Shown one piece after another: positions 1 through 9,337 of a stretch of 41,244 bases of DNA. The number at the start of each line of letters is the position of its first letter. Position 1 is the first letter of the stretch. The notes below the pieces were generated by a model, which saw only the letters and a program-made list of their open reading frames with translations, searched no databases and was not told the DNA's origin. The position numbers and the translations under genes were made by a program. This stretch comes from an uncultured Bacteroidales bacterium (lineage in GTDB: Bacteria > Bacteroidota > Bacteroidia > Bacteroidales > UBA932), in contig CAMUZW010000003.1 of NCBI GenBank assembly GCA_947165305.1, positions 1 to 41,244 of the forward strand, in the 5' to 3' direction.

Positions 1-1266
1 TATCCGGCCGTTTCGGCGGCCTGGGTGGCATCGGAAGAAGCCTTCCTCAAGAATTCCCCGGTCGTTCAGTTACTGAAGGTGAGGGCCTCGGCGGGCCTTT
101 CCGGGGCGTCCGACAGCAACGCCACCAGCGTGCTGAACGACTTCGGCTCCAACGGCCGCTACCTCTACAAGAGCTATTTCACGTACAGCTATATCGGCTC
201 GTTCTACACGGGTTCCGGGACGCCGGAATGGCAGAACACCCTCGTCCCGATGTTCGTACCCAACGGGGATATTCGTCCCGAGAAGAGCCTGAAGCTCAAT
301 CTCGGCGTGGATGCTGATCTCTTCGGCGGACTTCACCTCAGCGCGGATGCCTTCCTCGACAACCGGACCGATATCCTCACGCTGGACCACTCCCGGATGG
401 GGTATTACGGCAAACAGTACGTGTTCTCCAACATCGGCCGGATGCTCAGTTACGGCGCCGAACTGTCGGCCTCCTATGGCGGGAAGTCCGGAGACTGGTC
501 CTGGAATATCGGCGGCACCCTCGCGTGGACCAGCAACATTGTCCGCGAAATGGGCGAGGTGCCGCCCGCGTACCCGTTCAATGCCGCCACCGGCCGTCCT
601 TACGGGACGTATATCGGCCTCGTGGCCGACGGCTTCTATGACATCCAGGACTTCGACGACGACGGAAGGCTGAAGGCGTCTTTGCCTGTTCCGGCCTTCG
701 GGGCGGTGCAGCCCGGCGACGTCAAATATCTCGACCTGGACAAGAACGGCGTCGTCGACCAGAACGACGTGACCCGGATCGGCCGCAGCTGGGTGCCTGA
801 ATGGACCTTCACCCTGGGCGGGAAGGTGTGCTGGAAAGGGCTCGACCTGGAGATCGCCTTCCAGGGCGTCGCCGGCGTCAGCGCCTATCTCCTCGACAAC
901 TGGAACCAGAACGTGGCCTTCGTCAACAACGGCAACGCATACGGGATCGCCCGCGGTGCCTGGGCCTATTATCCTGTCGAGGGAATCGACAACCGTGCCG
1001 GTGCGACGTATCCCCGCCTGACCACCCGGAGCAACGAGAACAATTACCGCGTCAGTTCCCTCTGGGTCAAGGACGCTTCGTTCCTGAAGCTCCGCAACCT
1101 CGAGGTCGGCTATACCTGGAAAGACCGTTTCCGCGTCTTTGTCAACGGGCAGAATCTTTTCACGGTCAGCCCGTTCCAGAAAACCTATAACCTGGATCCG
1201 GAGAATGTCAAGGGTCTGTATCCCCAGCTCAGGACGTTCAACACCGGTATTTCCGTCAACTTCTAA
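1..1266 (+). CDS. SusC/RagA-family TonB-dependent outer membrane receptor, C-terminal part (5' truncated by window edge)
   Basis: Frame 1 is open from base 1; C-terminal SusC-like features (GRSWVPEWTFTLGGKVCWKGLDLEIAFQGVAG, WVKDASFLKLRNLEVGYTW..., terminal NF); directly followed by SusD. Confidence 0.95.
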   Translation, partial: YPAVSAAWVASEEAFLKNSPVVQLLKVRASAGLSGASDSNATSVLNDFGSNGRYLYKSYFTYSYIGSFYTGSGTPEWQNTLVPMFVPNGDIRPEKSLKLNLGVDADLFGGLHLSADAFLDNRTDILTLDHSRMGYYGKQYVFSNIGRMLSYGAELSASYGGKSGDWSWNIGGTLAWTSNIVREMGEVPPAYPFNAATGRPYGTYIGLVADGFYDIQDFDDDGRLKASLPVPAFGAVQPGDVKYLDLDKNGVVDQNDVTRIGRSWVPEWTFTLGGKVCWKGLDLEIAFQGVAGVSAYLLDNWNQNVAFVNNGNAYGIARGAWAYYPVEGIDNRAGATYPRLTTRSNENNYRVSSLWVKDASFLKLRNLEVGYTWKDRFRVFVNGQNLFTVSPFQKTYNLDPENVKGLYPQLRTFNTGISVNF

Positions 1267-1278
1267 CAGCTTCCCGAG

Positions 1279-2949
1279 ATGAAAACAAGAAAACACCTTC
1301 TGATTGTCCTTCTTTCCGTTTCTGTCCTTGCGGGAGCTTGCAGCAAGTTCCTTGACACGGGACTGGACATCCGGTCCACTTCCGAGACGCTGGAGACCAA
1401 CCGCGGAACCATCTGGAGCTTCGCGAACGCTTTCTACTCCCCGATGATCTACGGTTATTCCGTGATCGACGGCAACCTGTTTGCATCCGCTTCCGACGAA
1501 GCGGAGCAGACGTCCGCCGCCTCCAACGTGATCTATTTCAACAAAGGCATCCTCAACAGCAGCGTCAATCCTCTCTGGACTTATTATAACAACTGCTACG
1601 AGGGCATCCGGGCTGCCAATTTCTTCCTCGACTATGTCGCCGACGGTAAGGGCATCGCCCTCCTGGAGCAGAACCGGAACCTCATCACGGATGCCGTCAA
1701 CTATGCGCGCGACGTCAATTCCCTGAACTGGTATATCGCCGAGGCGCACGTGGCCCGGGCCTATTATTATGCCGAGCTGATCAAGATGTACGGCGGCGTT
1801 CCGATCGTGGAACAGACGCAGGAAGCCTCCGGCGGCAAGATGATTTCCCGCTCTACGTATGATGAATGCGTGGAATATATCGTGAAGGAAATCGACGACT
1901 GGAGCCCGTCCATGTCGGATTCGTGGAAGGATTATGCCACGTACGAAGGGCGTCTTACCCGCGGTGCGGCGCTCGCCATCAAGGCGCGCGTGCTCCTGTA
2001 CGCCGCCAGCCCGCTGCACAATCCGTCGAATGACCCGTCGAAGTGGGAGCGGGCCGCCCGCGCGGCCGCGGACCTGCTGTCGGACCCGGCCTTCACGTAT
2101 TCGCTCGACCCCAATTACGGTACCTATTTCACCGGCGCCAATTCCCTCAAGTCGCCGGAATCCATCTATGTCGTCCGCCGCGCCACCTCCAACACCCTGG
2201 AGCGGAACAATTATCCGATCGCTACGTCCGGCGGTAAAAGCGGGGTCTGCCCGACGCACAACCTGGTGAGCGCATACGAGTACATCGGCGCCCCGAATCC
2301 GGATAATCCGTATGCCAACCGCGATCCCCGCCTGGAATACTCCGTGGTGGTGAACGGCAGTTCCTGGAACGGCCGCGTCATCGCCCAGGCACCCGGCGAA
2401 GCGGATGACATGGCGGCGGCCAATGCCAGCAAGACAGGTTACTACCTCAAGAAATTCCTGACCGACGAACTGAACCTCACCCAGGACCAGAAGGCGCAGC
2501 ACAACTGGGTTGCGTACCGCTGGGGCGAAGTACTGCTGAACTATGCCGAGGCGATGAACGAGGCCTTCGGCCCGGGTTCGGCTCCCGCGGGCTATCCGAT
2601 GACGGCCCGGGCAGCCCTGCAGCTGGTCCGCGACCGGGCCAGCGTGAGCCTCCCGCCCGTGACGGCCGGCACCGTGGAGTCCTTCCGCGAGGCGGTCCGG
2701 CACGAACGCCGCATCGAGCTCGCCTTTGAGGATCACCGCTACTGGGATCTCCTCCGCTGGAAGGAAGCGATGACCGTTCTGAACGAGCCGGTCAAGGGCG
2801 TACGGATCACCCGCGCCGGCGATACGTACAATTATCAGGTCGTCGACGTGGCGGCGCGCAAATTCACGCCCGCCAACTATTATCTGCCGTTCATGCGCTC
2901 CGAGATCGAGAATTCGGCGCAGACCCTGACACAGAATCCCGGCTATTGA
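1279..2949 (+). CDS. SusD/RagB-family nutrient-binding outer membrane lipoprotein
   Basis: Lipoprotein signal (LAGACSKFLD), SusD-like motifs (AEAHVARAYYYAELIKMYGGVPIV, WGEVLLNYAEAMNEA, VRHERRIELAFEDHRYWDLLRWKEA), adjacent to SusC. Confidence 0.97.
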   Translation: MKTRKHLLIVLLSVSVLAGACSKFLDTGLDIRSTSETLETNRGTIWSFANAFYSPMIYGYSVIDGNLFASASDEAEQTSAASNVIYFNKGILNSSVNPLWTYYNNCYEGIRAANFFLDYVADGKGIALLEQNRNLITDAVNYARDVNSLNWYIAEAHVARAYYYAELIKMYGGVPIVEQTQEASGGKMISRSTYDECVEYIVKEIDDWSPSMSDSWKDYATYEGRLTRGAALAIKARVLLYAASPLHNPSNDPSKWERAARAAADLLSDPAFTYSLDPNYGTYFTGANSLKSPESIYVVRRATSNTLERNNYPIATSGGKSGVCPTHNLVSAYEYIGAPNPDNPYANRDPRLEYSVVVNGSSWNGRVIAQAPGEADDMAAANASKTGYYLKKFLTDELNLTQDQKAQHNWVAYRWGEVLLNYAEAMNEAFGPGSAPAGYPMTARAALQLVRDRASVSLPPVTAGTVESFREAVRHERRIELAFEDHRYWDLLRWKEAMTVLNEPVKGVRITRAGDTYNYQVVDVAARKFTPANYYLPFMRSEIENSAQTLTQNPGY

Positions 2950-4556
2950 TGAAACGTACGCTCCTCATATTCGGACTGCTCTGCATGGTCCTGCCGCTGC
3001 CGGCGCAGATTCTCGGCCAGGAGGTCGGGAAGGCGCGCCAGTGGGAGCGTGTTGACTTTACCATCCGTCTCTGCGGGCAGTGGGAGAACCCTTATCTGCA
3101 GGAGGATGTTTCGCTGGATCTCGTCCTCACGGCACCCTCCGGCAAGACCCTTTCCGTCCCGTGCTTCTTCGTCGAAGGCGCTGCCGGGGCGGAGAGTACC
3201 TGGGCGGCCCGCTTCCTGCCGCAGGAGAAGGGCCTTTATTCGTACCGGTTTGCCTACAGCGAGCGGGGCGTCCGGATTCCGGACGCCGCGGGCGGAGCTT
3301 TCCGCGTACGCGCGCCCCGGCGCGGAAGCCACGGTATCCTGCACCCGGACGGCAACTGGACGTTCCGGGCCGATGACGGTACGCCTTTCCGGGGCATTGG
3401 CGAAAACATCTGCTGGGAATCGCGGGAAAACGATGATTCCCGGTTCTTCAAGGCGCTCCACGAGCGGCACGACCGCTACAATTACGATGTGATGCTGCCG
3501 CTTCTGGCCGCCAACGGCGGGAATTTCTGCCGGATGTGGATGTGCTCCTGGAATTTCCCCATCGACCGGCCGGCCGGCTTCAACAATGCCCGGTACACGG
3601 CTTCGGACGAATATTTCAATCCCAGCGCCGTCGGCCGGCTCGACCACGTGCTCTCGCTGGCGGAGTCGCTCGGCATCCGGATCATGCTCTGCATGGGTCC
3701 CGGGGATGTGACGGCTGACCGGGATTTCTTCGTGTCGGATCCGGCAAAGACCCGGTACCGCAATTATCTCCGTTATATCGTCGCCCGCTGGGGTTACAGC
3801 CCTTCCATCGGCGCATGGGAGTTCTTCAACGAGATCGACAACGTACAGTTCGCCGACCCGGCGAATCCCATTCCGGCCGAAGACATCGTGGCCTGGCACG
3901 GGGAGATGGCGTCGTATCTCAAGTCTCTCGACCCTTACGGCCACATCGTGACGACCTCCATTTCGCACCGTGACCTGGAGGGTCTCAACGACCTTCCGGA
4001 CATCGACGTCAACCAGAAGCATATCTACTGCGCCACGGCAGCCATCCCCGGCACGATTGCCGATTATGAGAGCCGTTACGGCAAGCCCTATGTCATCGGA
4101 GAGTTCGGTTATGAGTGGGACTGGTCCAAAAATTTTGATACATTTGCAAAAGAGATGGAGGCGGATTTCCGCCGGGGGCTGTGGTACGGACTTTTCTCGC
4201 CGACGCCCGTCACGCCGATGAGCTGGTGGTGGGAATGGTTCGACAACCGCGGGATGACCGGCTATTTCCGCAATGTGCGGAAGGTCAGCGACCGGATGCT
4301 GGCGGCCGGGAAGGGCGGCTTCGTGCCCGTGGAGGCCTCCGTGGCGGGGGCGGATGCATTTGCCGTCCGCTGCGGCGACAGGACATGGGTCTACGTTTAC
4401 AATTCCGGGGACACCCCGGTCACTTCGATCGGTGTGGAAGTGCCGCCGGGGCGCCGGAAGATTCTGGCGCTGGATTTCAGCAAAGCGGCCTTCCGCCGGC
4501 TGCGGAAGCCTGTTGACATTCCTCCGGGAGGAGAAGCATTATATGAGATAAAATGA
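2949..4556 (+). CDS. Secreted glycoside hydrolase, N-terminal DUF5060-like domain plus clan GH-A (GH5-like) TIM-barrel
   Basis: Signal peptide; N-terminal beta-sandwich-like region; GAWEFFNEID (acid/base) and YVIGEFGYEWDW (nucleophile) motifs; start overlaps SusD stop (TGATG). Confidence 0.75.
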   Translation: MKRTLLIFGLLCMVLPLPAQILGQEVGKARQWERVDFTIRLCGQWENPYLQEDVSLDLVLTAPSGKTLSVPCFFVEGAAGAESTWAARFLPQEKGLYSYRFAYSERGVRIPDAAGGAFRVRAPRRGSHGILHPDGNWTFRADDGTPFRGIGENICWESRENDDSRFFKALHERHDRYNYDVMLPLLAANGGNFCRMWMCSWNFPIDRPAGFNNARYTASDEYFNPSAVGRLDHVLSLAESLGIRIMLCMGPGDVTADRDFFVSDPAKTRYRNYLRYIVARWGYSPSIGAWEFFNEIDNVQFADPANPIPAEDIVAWHGEMASYLKSLDPYGHIVTTSISHRDLEGLNDLPDIDVNQKHIYCATAAIPGTIADYESRYGKPYVIGEFGYEWDWSKNFDTFAKEMEADFRRGLWYGLFSPTPVTPMSWWWEWFDNRGMTGYFRNVRKVSDRMLAAGKGGFVPVEASVAGADAFAVRCGDRTWVYVYNSGDTPVTSIGVEVPPGRRKILALDFSKAAFRRLRKPVDIPPGGEALYEIK

Positions 4557-6526
4557 CAAAAGATATGAGAACTAGAATTGCTTGGCTGGCGCTTGCCGCC
4601 CTGGTCATCAGCGCCTGCGGGGACGTCATCGAGATCCCGAAGGTGGACGGCCCGTCCGTACCCGTCGGCCCCGGCGGAGAAGACGAAGACTATGTCTTTG
4701 GCGGCGACGTCGTCTTCTCGGCGACGTTTGAAACGCCCCCGGACGGCTCCGAACCCGGCCAGTGGGCCAAGGGCGCGACCATCTCCGTCTATGACGGTGA
4801 AAAAGTCGTCACGGCGTCCAATACGGCGGAGGACGGCCCTGTCGGCCGTTTCCCCGCCAGGATTAAGGAAAAGGCCGGCTCCGTCTTTGCCGTTTCCCCG
4901 GTCCTGGAAGGCGCGGAAATCACGGCAGAGAGCGTAAAACTGGAGGTCCCCACTGAGCAGAGAGCCGATGCCCCGGCCCCTGCCTATTGCGTGGCAAAGA
5001 CCCGCGGAAACGTCCTGTTCTTCCGCAACCTGCTGACGGTCATCAATATCTCGGCCGGCTTCGAAGGGGTAGACCGCGTGGAGATCAGCGTGGAAGGCGC
5101 CCCTGTCGCCGGAGCGGTCGAAGTGGATTATTCCGGGGAGGACCCGGTCGTGACGGCCACTTCTTCGACCGTTACCCTGACAGGTGCGCTGGAACCGGGC
5201 AAGTCCTATCCGGTCGTCCTCGCGCCCGGGAAGATCGACAGCTATTCGGTCGTGGCCTACAGCGGTGATAAGGCCGTTTCACACGCGTCCGGACTGTCCC
5301 TGACGCTCGGCCGCGGCCAGACGCTCTCGCTTCCGCCGCTGTCGAGGGATGTTCCCGCCTACCGGATTACCAACATGTGGGTATGGGGCGGTACCGGCCC
5401 CGAGTATGGCGGCACCGGTGTCATAGACATCCTTACCAAGCAGAATTACTTTACCAATGTGGACGGCCGCGGCATCGGAGCGCTTCTCGACAATTACCTG
5501 GAGATCCGCCCGGACGGGACCTTTATGAATTGGGCCGGCGAGGACGGCCGCAACTGGTGGTTCGTCTACTCCGGGACGATCAACCCGGAAACCGGCAAGG
5601 ACCTTGATCTTGCGAAGTTCTACGACGTGCTGCCGCGCGCAGAAGGAACTTATGTCCTCGACGGGGCGTCCCTTACGTTCACCCGTCCCGACGGTTCGAC
5701 TTCTTCGTGCACCGTCGTCCCTGGAGGGACTTATACCATGACGGACAACAAGACCGTCACCATTGCGGAGGGCCACATTGCGCTCCGGTTTGCGATCACG
5801 AATGGGAAAGATAACTGGACCTACAACTTCAGGGATTACGACAAGATCGCCTGCCGGCCCCGTGCGCTGTTTATCGAGTTGGAGCAAATGCCTGATGGCT
5901 TCATCGTCCCTGCCGCTTCCCGTACGACGGACGCCGACTTCGAGTATACCGAGCCGGATCCGGCCGGGAGTTTTGACTGGAATTCCCTCCCGGGGACCTG
6001 GAACGTCTATGGCAGCAATGAGGCTCCTTACGGCATCTGGGTGCTCGGCGGCTCCGGCAGCGACCCGGCGTTCGTCAGTCCGATCAACAAAAACTGGTGC
6101 TGGGATGGCACTATCTACAAAGAGTCCGACAACGAACTGACCATCACCGTGACCGGCCTGACCGGAACCGCAGTGTCCGGCACCCTCAACTGGACGGCGG
6201 GTGCGGACGGCGCATTCTGGAACTACAAATACAAGGACGGCAGGGATCTCTCCGGCTTCTACGACAAGATCCCGAAAGGGGAGAGTGCCTTTTCTGCGGA
6301 CATCGCTGCGCAGAAGGTGACGCTCTCGAACGGCGAGACGCCGAAATTCCTGCTGCCCGGCTCCAATGTGTTCGCCTATAACAAGACCATCGAGGTCCCG
6401 GACAAGTGCTTCGGCCTGGCTTTCCACCTGATGGACCCGATAGCGGCGACCAGCGACCGCTGGACCGACGTCGACCGCTTCATCAACGCCCCGCTGGAGT
6501 ATGTCATCATTTTTGAAAAACCATAA
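4553..6526 (+). CDS. Surface lipoprotein, fimbrillin-like N-terminus with two homologous C-terminal modules (putative surface glycan-binding protein)
   Basis: Lipobox VISAC; ATGA overlap with upstream hydrolase; repeated W..G.DG..W / FYD.(L/I)P..E modules shared with the 6695-8173 product. Confidence 0.75.
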   Translation: MTKDMRTRIAWLALAALVISACGDVIEIPKVDGPSVPVGPGGEDEDYVFGGDVVFSATFETPPDGSEPGQWAKGATISVYDGEKVVTASNTAEDGPVGRFPARIKEKAGSVFAVSPVLEGAEITAESVKLEVPTEQRADAPAPAYCVAKTRGNVLFFRNLLTVINISAGFEGVDRVEISVEGAPVAGAVEVDYSGEDPVVTATSSTVTLTGALEPGKSYPVVLAPGKIDSYSVVAYSGDKAVSHASGLSLTLGRGQTLSLPPLSRDVPAYRITNMWVWGGTGPEYGGTGVIDILTKQNYFTNVDGRGIGALLDNYLEIRPDGTFMNWAGEDGRNWWFVYSGTINPETGKDLDLAKFYDVLPRAEGTYVLDGASLTFTRPDGSTSSCTVVPGGTYTMTDNKTVTIAEGHIALRFAITNGKDNWTYNFRDYDKIACRPRALFIELEQMPDGFIVPAASRTTDADFEYTEPDPAGSFDWNSLPGTWNVYGSNEAPYGIWVLGGSGSDPAFVSPINKNWCWDGTIYKESDNELTITVTGLTGTAVSGTLNWTAGADGAFWNYKYKDGRDLSGFYDKIPKGESAFSADIAAQKVTLSNGETPKFLLPGSNVFAYNKTIEVPDKCFGLAFHLMDPIAATSDRWTDVDRFINAPLEYVIIFEKP

Positions 6527-6538
6527 ACACATCATATT

Positions 6539-6682
6539 ATGCTCAAAACCTATTTAACACCCTCAGTGAGGTTCAGGGAAACCTCATTTGAGACGAACTT
6601 CCTCCTCTCCGGAGACGGGAACGCCCCCGCCTTCGACGGCTACACGACAGAAGGCGAAATTCCTTGGGACAGCAACAATTAA
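6539..6682 (+). CDS. Small 47-aa ORF of unknown function: MLKTYLTPSVRFRETSFETNFLLSGDGNAPAFDGYTTEGEIPWDSNN
   Basis: ATG to TAA, 12 nt after the upstream stop and 12 nt before the next CDS; below the ORF-track length cutoff; resembles short K-x-Y-x-x-P-S/LLSG-type ORFs I recall beside Bacteroidales surface lipoprotein genes. Confidence 0.6.
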   Translation: MLKTYLTPSVRFRETSFETNFLLSGDGNAPAFDGYTTEGEIPWDSNN

Positions 6683-6694
6683 AATGAAGAAGCC

Positions 6695-8173
6695 ATGAAA
6701 AAAACAATGATTCTCGTCGCGACAGCGTTTGTCGCATGTGTTGCCTGCAACAAGGAAATTGAAAATCCCGCTCCTCAGGCCAATGTTACCAGCATCACGG
6801 CCGTTGCCCCCGATACGAAGACGACCGTCGACGGCCTCCAGGTCCAGTGGACTACCGGCGACCAGGTCGCGCTCTTCCAGACTTCCGGCGCCGCGGTGCC
6901 CTTTACGCTCCAGGGCGAAGGCCCCGTCACGACCGGAAAGTTTGTAAGTTCTGTTTCTTCCGTCTTACCGAACGGCCTTGCCGCTTTCCCTGCCGAAGGC
7001 GCCACAAACACCGGCTCCAAGATATCGGTTGTTATTCCGTCTGAATTCGCCTATGGAACCACGCCTATCCCGATGGTGGGCGTCTCCGCCGGCGGAACGA
7101 ATTTTAATTTTTCACTCTGCACAGGTGCGATAAATATCATCGTAAAAGACATCCCGCCCTATCCTTCAAAGTTGGTCGTAACTGCCGATAAGAACATTAC
7201 CGGTACGCTTGAGATTCCCAACTACGAGAATCCCACCAATGCATCGTTCGCTGAGGAAGGCGCAGGTAAGACTTTTACTGTCACCAACATCCCTAAGGGT
7301 AATATCAATATTACTCTTCCGATACCCGCCGGGACCTATGCACTTGACGTGAGGCTGCTTGCTGCCGACAACAAGACATATGTCCCCCGCTCCAACAAGA
7401 AAAACTCCAGTGTGGAGATTGAAGCCGGCAAGATCGCCAGGTTGAAGACCATCGACCTTGAGTTCGGCAACCCTGCAGCATCGTATACCGGTCCTGGGTC
7501 CAGTGAAGTTTCCGCGTGGGTGACGGCGAACATGACCCGGCTTCCCGGCAAGTGGAATGTCCTCGGTAATAATTCCACCAAGGATGGCATCAAAGTTCTG
7601 GGTGGTGGAGGCGGCTATGGCACTAACTGGGCATACCCCGCTTTTGTGTGTCCTTACGATAAGACTTGGGACTGGGACGACTCCTGTTATAGGGAGTCGG
7701 ACAATGAATTGATAATTAAGGTTTCTGGAATGTCAGGAGGACAGGTAACCGGGACAATCAATTGGTGGGCCGGTGCGGACGGCAAGTTCTGGAATTATAT
7801 CTGGAAGTATAATGGCGCAGCACAATATACTCCGTTTGTTGGGACGGATCTGTCCGACTATTATGACAGGATTCCTAAAGGTGAAAATCCCTTTACGCTG
7901 GACATCTCGAGTTTGAAGCTTACCCTTTCCAATGGAGAGACCCCTAAAATTCTTACTTCAGGCACTTATACATTTTTCCAGGGAAAGCCTACTCTGACCA
8001 TTCCCGAAGGCTGTTTTGCTTTGATGTTCCATATCGGCAATATGAAGCCGAGCATCAAGGACAACAATCCTGACTGGTTTAACTCTGAAAGTGGAAGTCC
8101 GAGGGATATCGACCGGTTCCTGTTCAGCCCGCTGGAGTATGTCATCATCTTTGAAAGGACGGGTGATTTATAA
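6695..8173 (+). CDS. Fimbrillin-like surface lipoprotein, paralog of the C-terminal module of the 4553-6526 product
   Basis: Lipobox CVAC; DTKTTVDGLQVQWTTGDQVALF typical of fimbrillin-like proteins; C-terminal module LPGKWNVLGNN...WWAGADGKFWNY...LSDYYDRIPKGE...SPLEYVIIFER. Confidence 0.8.
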   Translation: MKKTMILVATAFVACVACNKEIENPAPQANVTSITAVAPDTKTTVDGLQVQWTTGDQVALFQTSGAAVPFTLQGEGPVTTGKFVSSVSSVLPNGLAAFPAEGATNTGSKISVVIPSEFAYGTTPIPMVGVSAGGTNFNFSLCTGAINIIVKDIPPYPSKLVVTADKNITGTLEIPNYENPTNASFAEEGAGKTFTVTNIPKGNINITLPIPAGTYALDVRLLAADNKTYVPRSNKKNSSVEIEAGKIARLKTIDLEFGNPAASYTGPGSSEVSAWVTANMTRLPGKWNVLGNNSTKDGIKVLGGGGGYGTNWAYPAFVCPYDKTWDWDDSCYRESDNELIIKVSGMSGGQVTGTINWWAGADGKFWNYIWKYNGAAQYTPFVGTDLSDYYDRIPKGENPFTLDISSLKLTLSNGETPKILTSGTYTFFQGKPTLTIPEGCFALMFHIGNMKPSIKDNNPDWFNSESGSPRDIDRFLFSPLEYVIIFERTGDL

Positions 8174-8179
8174 AAGTAG

Positions 8180-9337
8180 ATGAGTATCTTCAATCAACGC
8201 AAGGCCCGGCTGGAGGCAAGCCACCGGGCCTTGCTGGAACGCACGAACCCGCCCCTGGAGGGCAACGGGGTCTTTGAACGGTATGCGTATCCGGTCCTGA
8301 CGGCCGCGCATGCACCGCTCAACTGGCGCTACGATTTCTCTCCGGAGCGGAATCCCTTCCTGCTGGAGCGCTTCGGCATCCATGCCGTCTTTAATCCCGG
8401 CGCCATCAAGCTTGACGGAAAATACCTCCTGATGGCCCGGGTGGAGGGCGCCGACCGCAAATCGTTTTTCGCCGTGGCGGAGAGCGACGACGGCATCAAC
8501 GGCTGGCATTTCCGGCCCAGACCCGTCACGATGCCGGAGTGGGGCGAGCCGGCGACCAACGTCTACGACATGCGCCTCACGGCCCACGAGGACGGCTGGA
8601 TTTACGGCATCTTCTGCGTGGAGCGGAAAGACCCTTCCGCTCCCGCAGACCTGTCGGCCGCCGTCGCCTGCGCCGGTGTCGCCCGGACGCACGACCTTTC
8701 GCACTGGGAGCGGCTGCCGGATATCGAGGCGGCCTGCCAGCAGCGCAATGTCGTCCTTCATCCGGAGTTTGTGGACGGCAAATATGCCCTCTATACACGC
8801 CCGCAGGACGGATTCATCGATGCCGGAAGCGGTGGCGGCATAGGCTGGGCGCTCGTCGACAGCATGGAACATGCCGTCATCCGCGACGAAAAGATCATCA
8901 ACCGCCGTTTCTACCATACCGTGAAGGAGAGCAAGAACGGCGAGGGCCCGCAGCCCATTAAGACGCCGCAGGGCTGGCTTCACCTGGCCCATGGTGTCCG
9001 CGGCTGCGCCAGCGGCCTCCGGTACGTGCTGTATATGTACATGACGGCGCTGGACGACCCTTCCCGCGTCATCGCCGAGCCTGCCGGCTTCTTCATGGCC
9101 CCGGAAGGGGAGGAGTACGTGGGCGACGTGATGAACGTCCTGTTCTGCAACGGCTGGATCGTCGATCCCGACGGGAAGGTGTTTATCTATTATGCCTCCA
9201 GCGACACGCGCATCCATCTGGCGACTTCGTCGGTGGAACGGCTGGTGGATTACTGCCTCCACACGGCACCGGACGGTCTCCGTACAGGCCTTTCGGTGGA
9301 ACGGCTCAACGCCCTGATCGACCGTAACAATGGCTAG
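8180..9337 (+). CDS. GH130 family glycoside phosphorylase, probable 4-O-beta-D-mannosyl-D-glucose phosphorylase
   Basis: GH130-like sequence (ERFGIHAVFNPGAIKLDGKYLLMARVEGADRKSFFAVAESDDGINGW...TNVYDMRLTAHEDGWIYGIFCVERKD); neighbours are sugar symporter and epimerase. Confidence 0.88.
   Translation: MSIFNQRKARLEASHRALLERTNPPLEGNGVFERYAYPVLTAAHAPLNWRYDFSPERNPFLLERFGIHAVFNPGAIKLDGKYLLMARVEGADRKSFFAVAESDDGINGWHFRPRPVTMPEWGEPATNVYDMRLTAHEDGWIYGIFCVERKDPSAPADLSAAVACAGVARTHDLSHWERLPDIEAACQQRNVVLHPEFVDGKYALYTRPQDGFIDAGSGGGIGWALVDSMEHAVIRDEKIINRRFYHTVKESKNGEGPQPIKTPQGWLHLAHGVRGCASGLRYVLYMYMTALDDPSRVIAEPAGFFMAPEGEEYVGDVMNVLFCNGWIVDPDGKVFIYYASSDTRIHLATSSVERLVDYCLHTAPDGLRTGLSVERLNALIDRNNG

Noticed and set aside
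70-2736. 888-aa minus-strand ORF opposite SusC/SusD
   Set aside because: Antisense shadow of strongly supported SusC/SusD genes in high-GC DNA; low-complexity R/G/V/H-rich translation with no recognisable domain.
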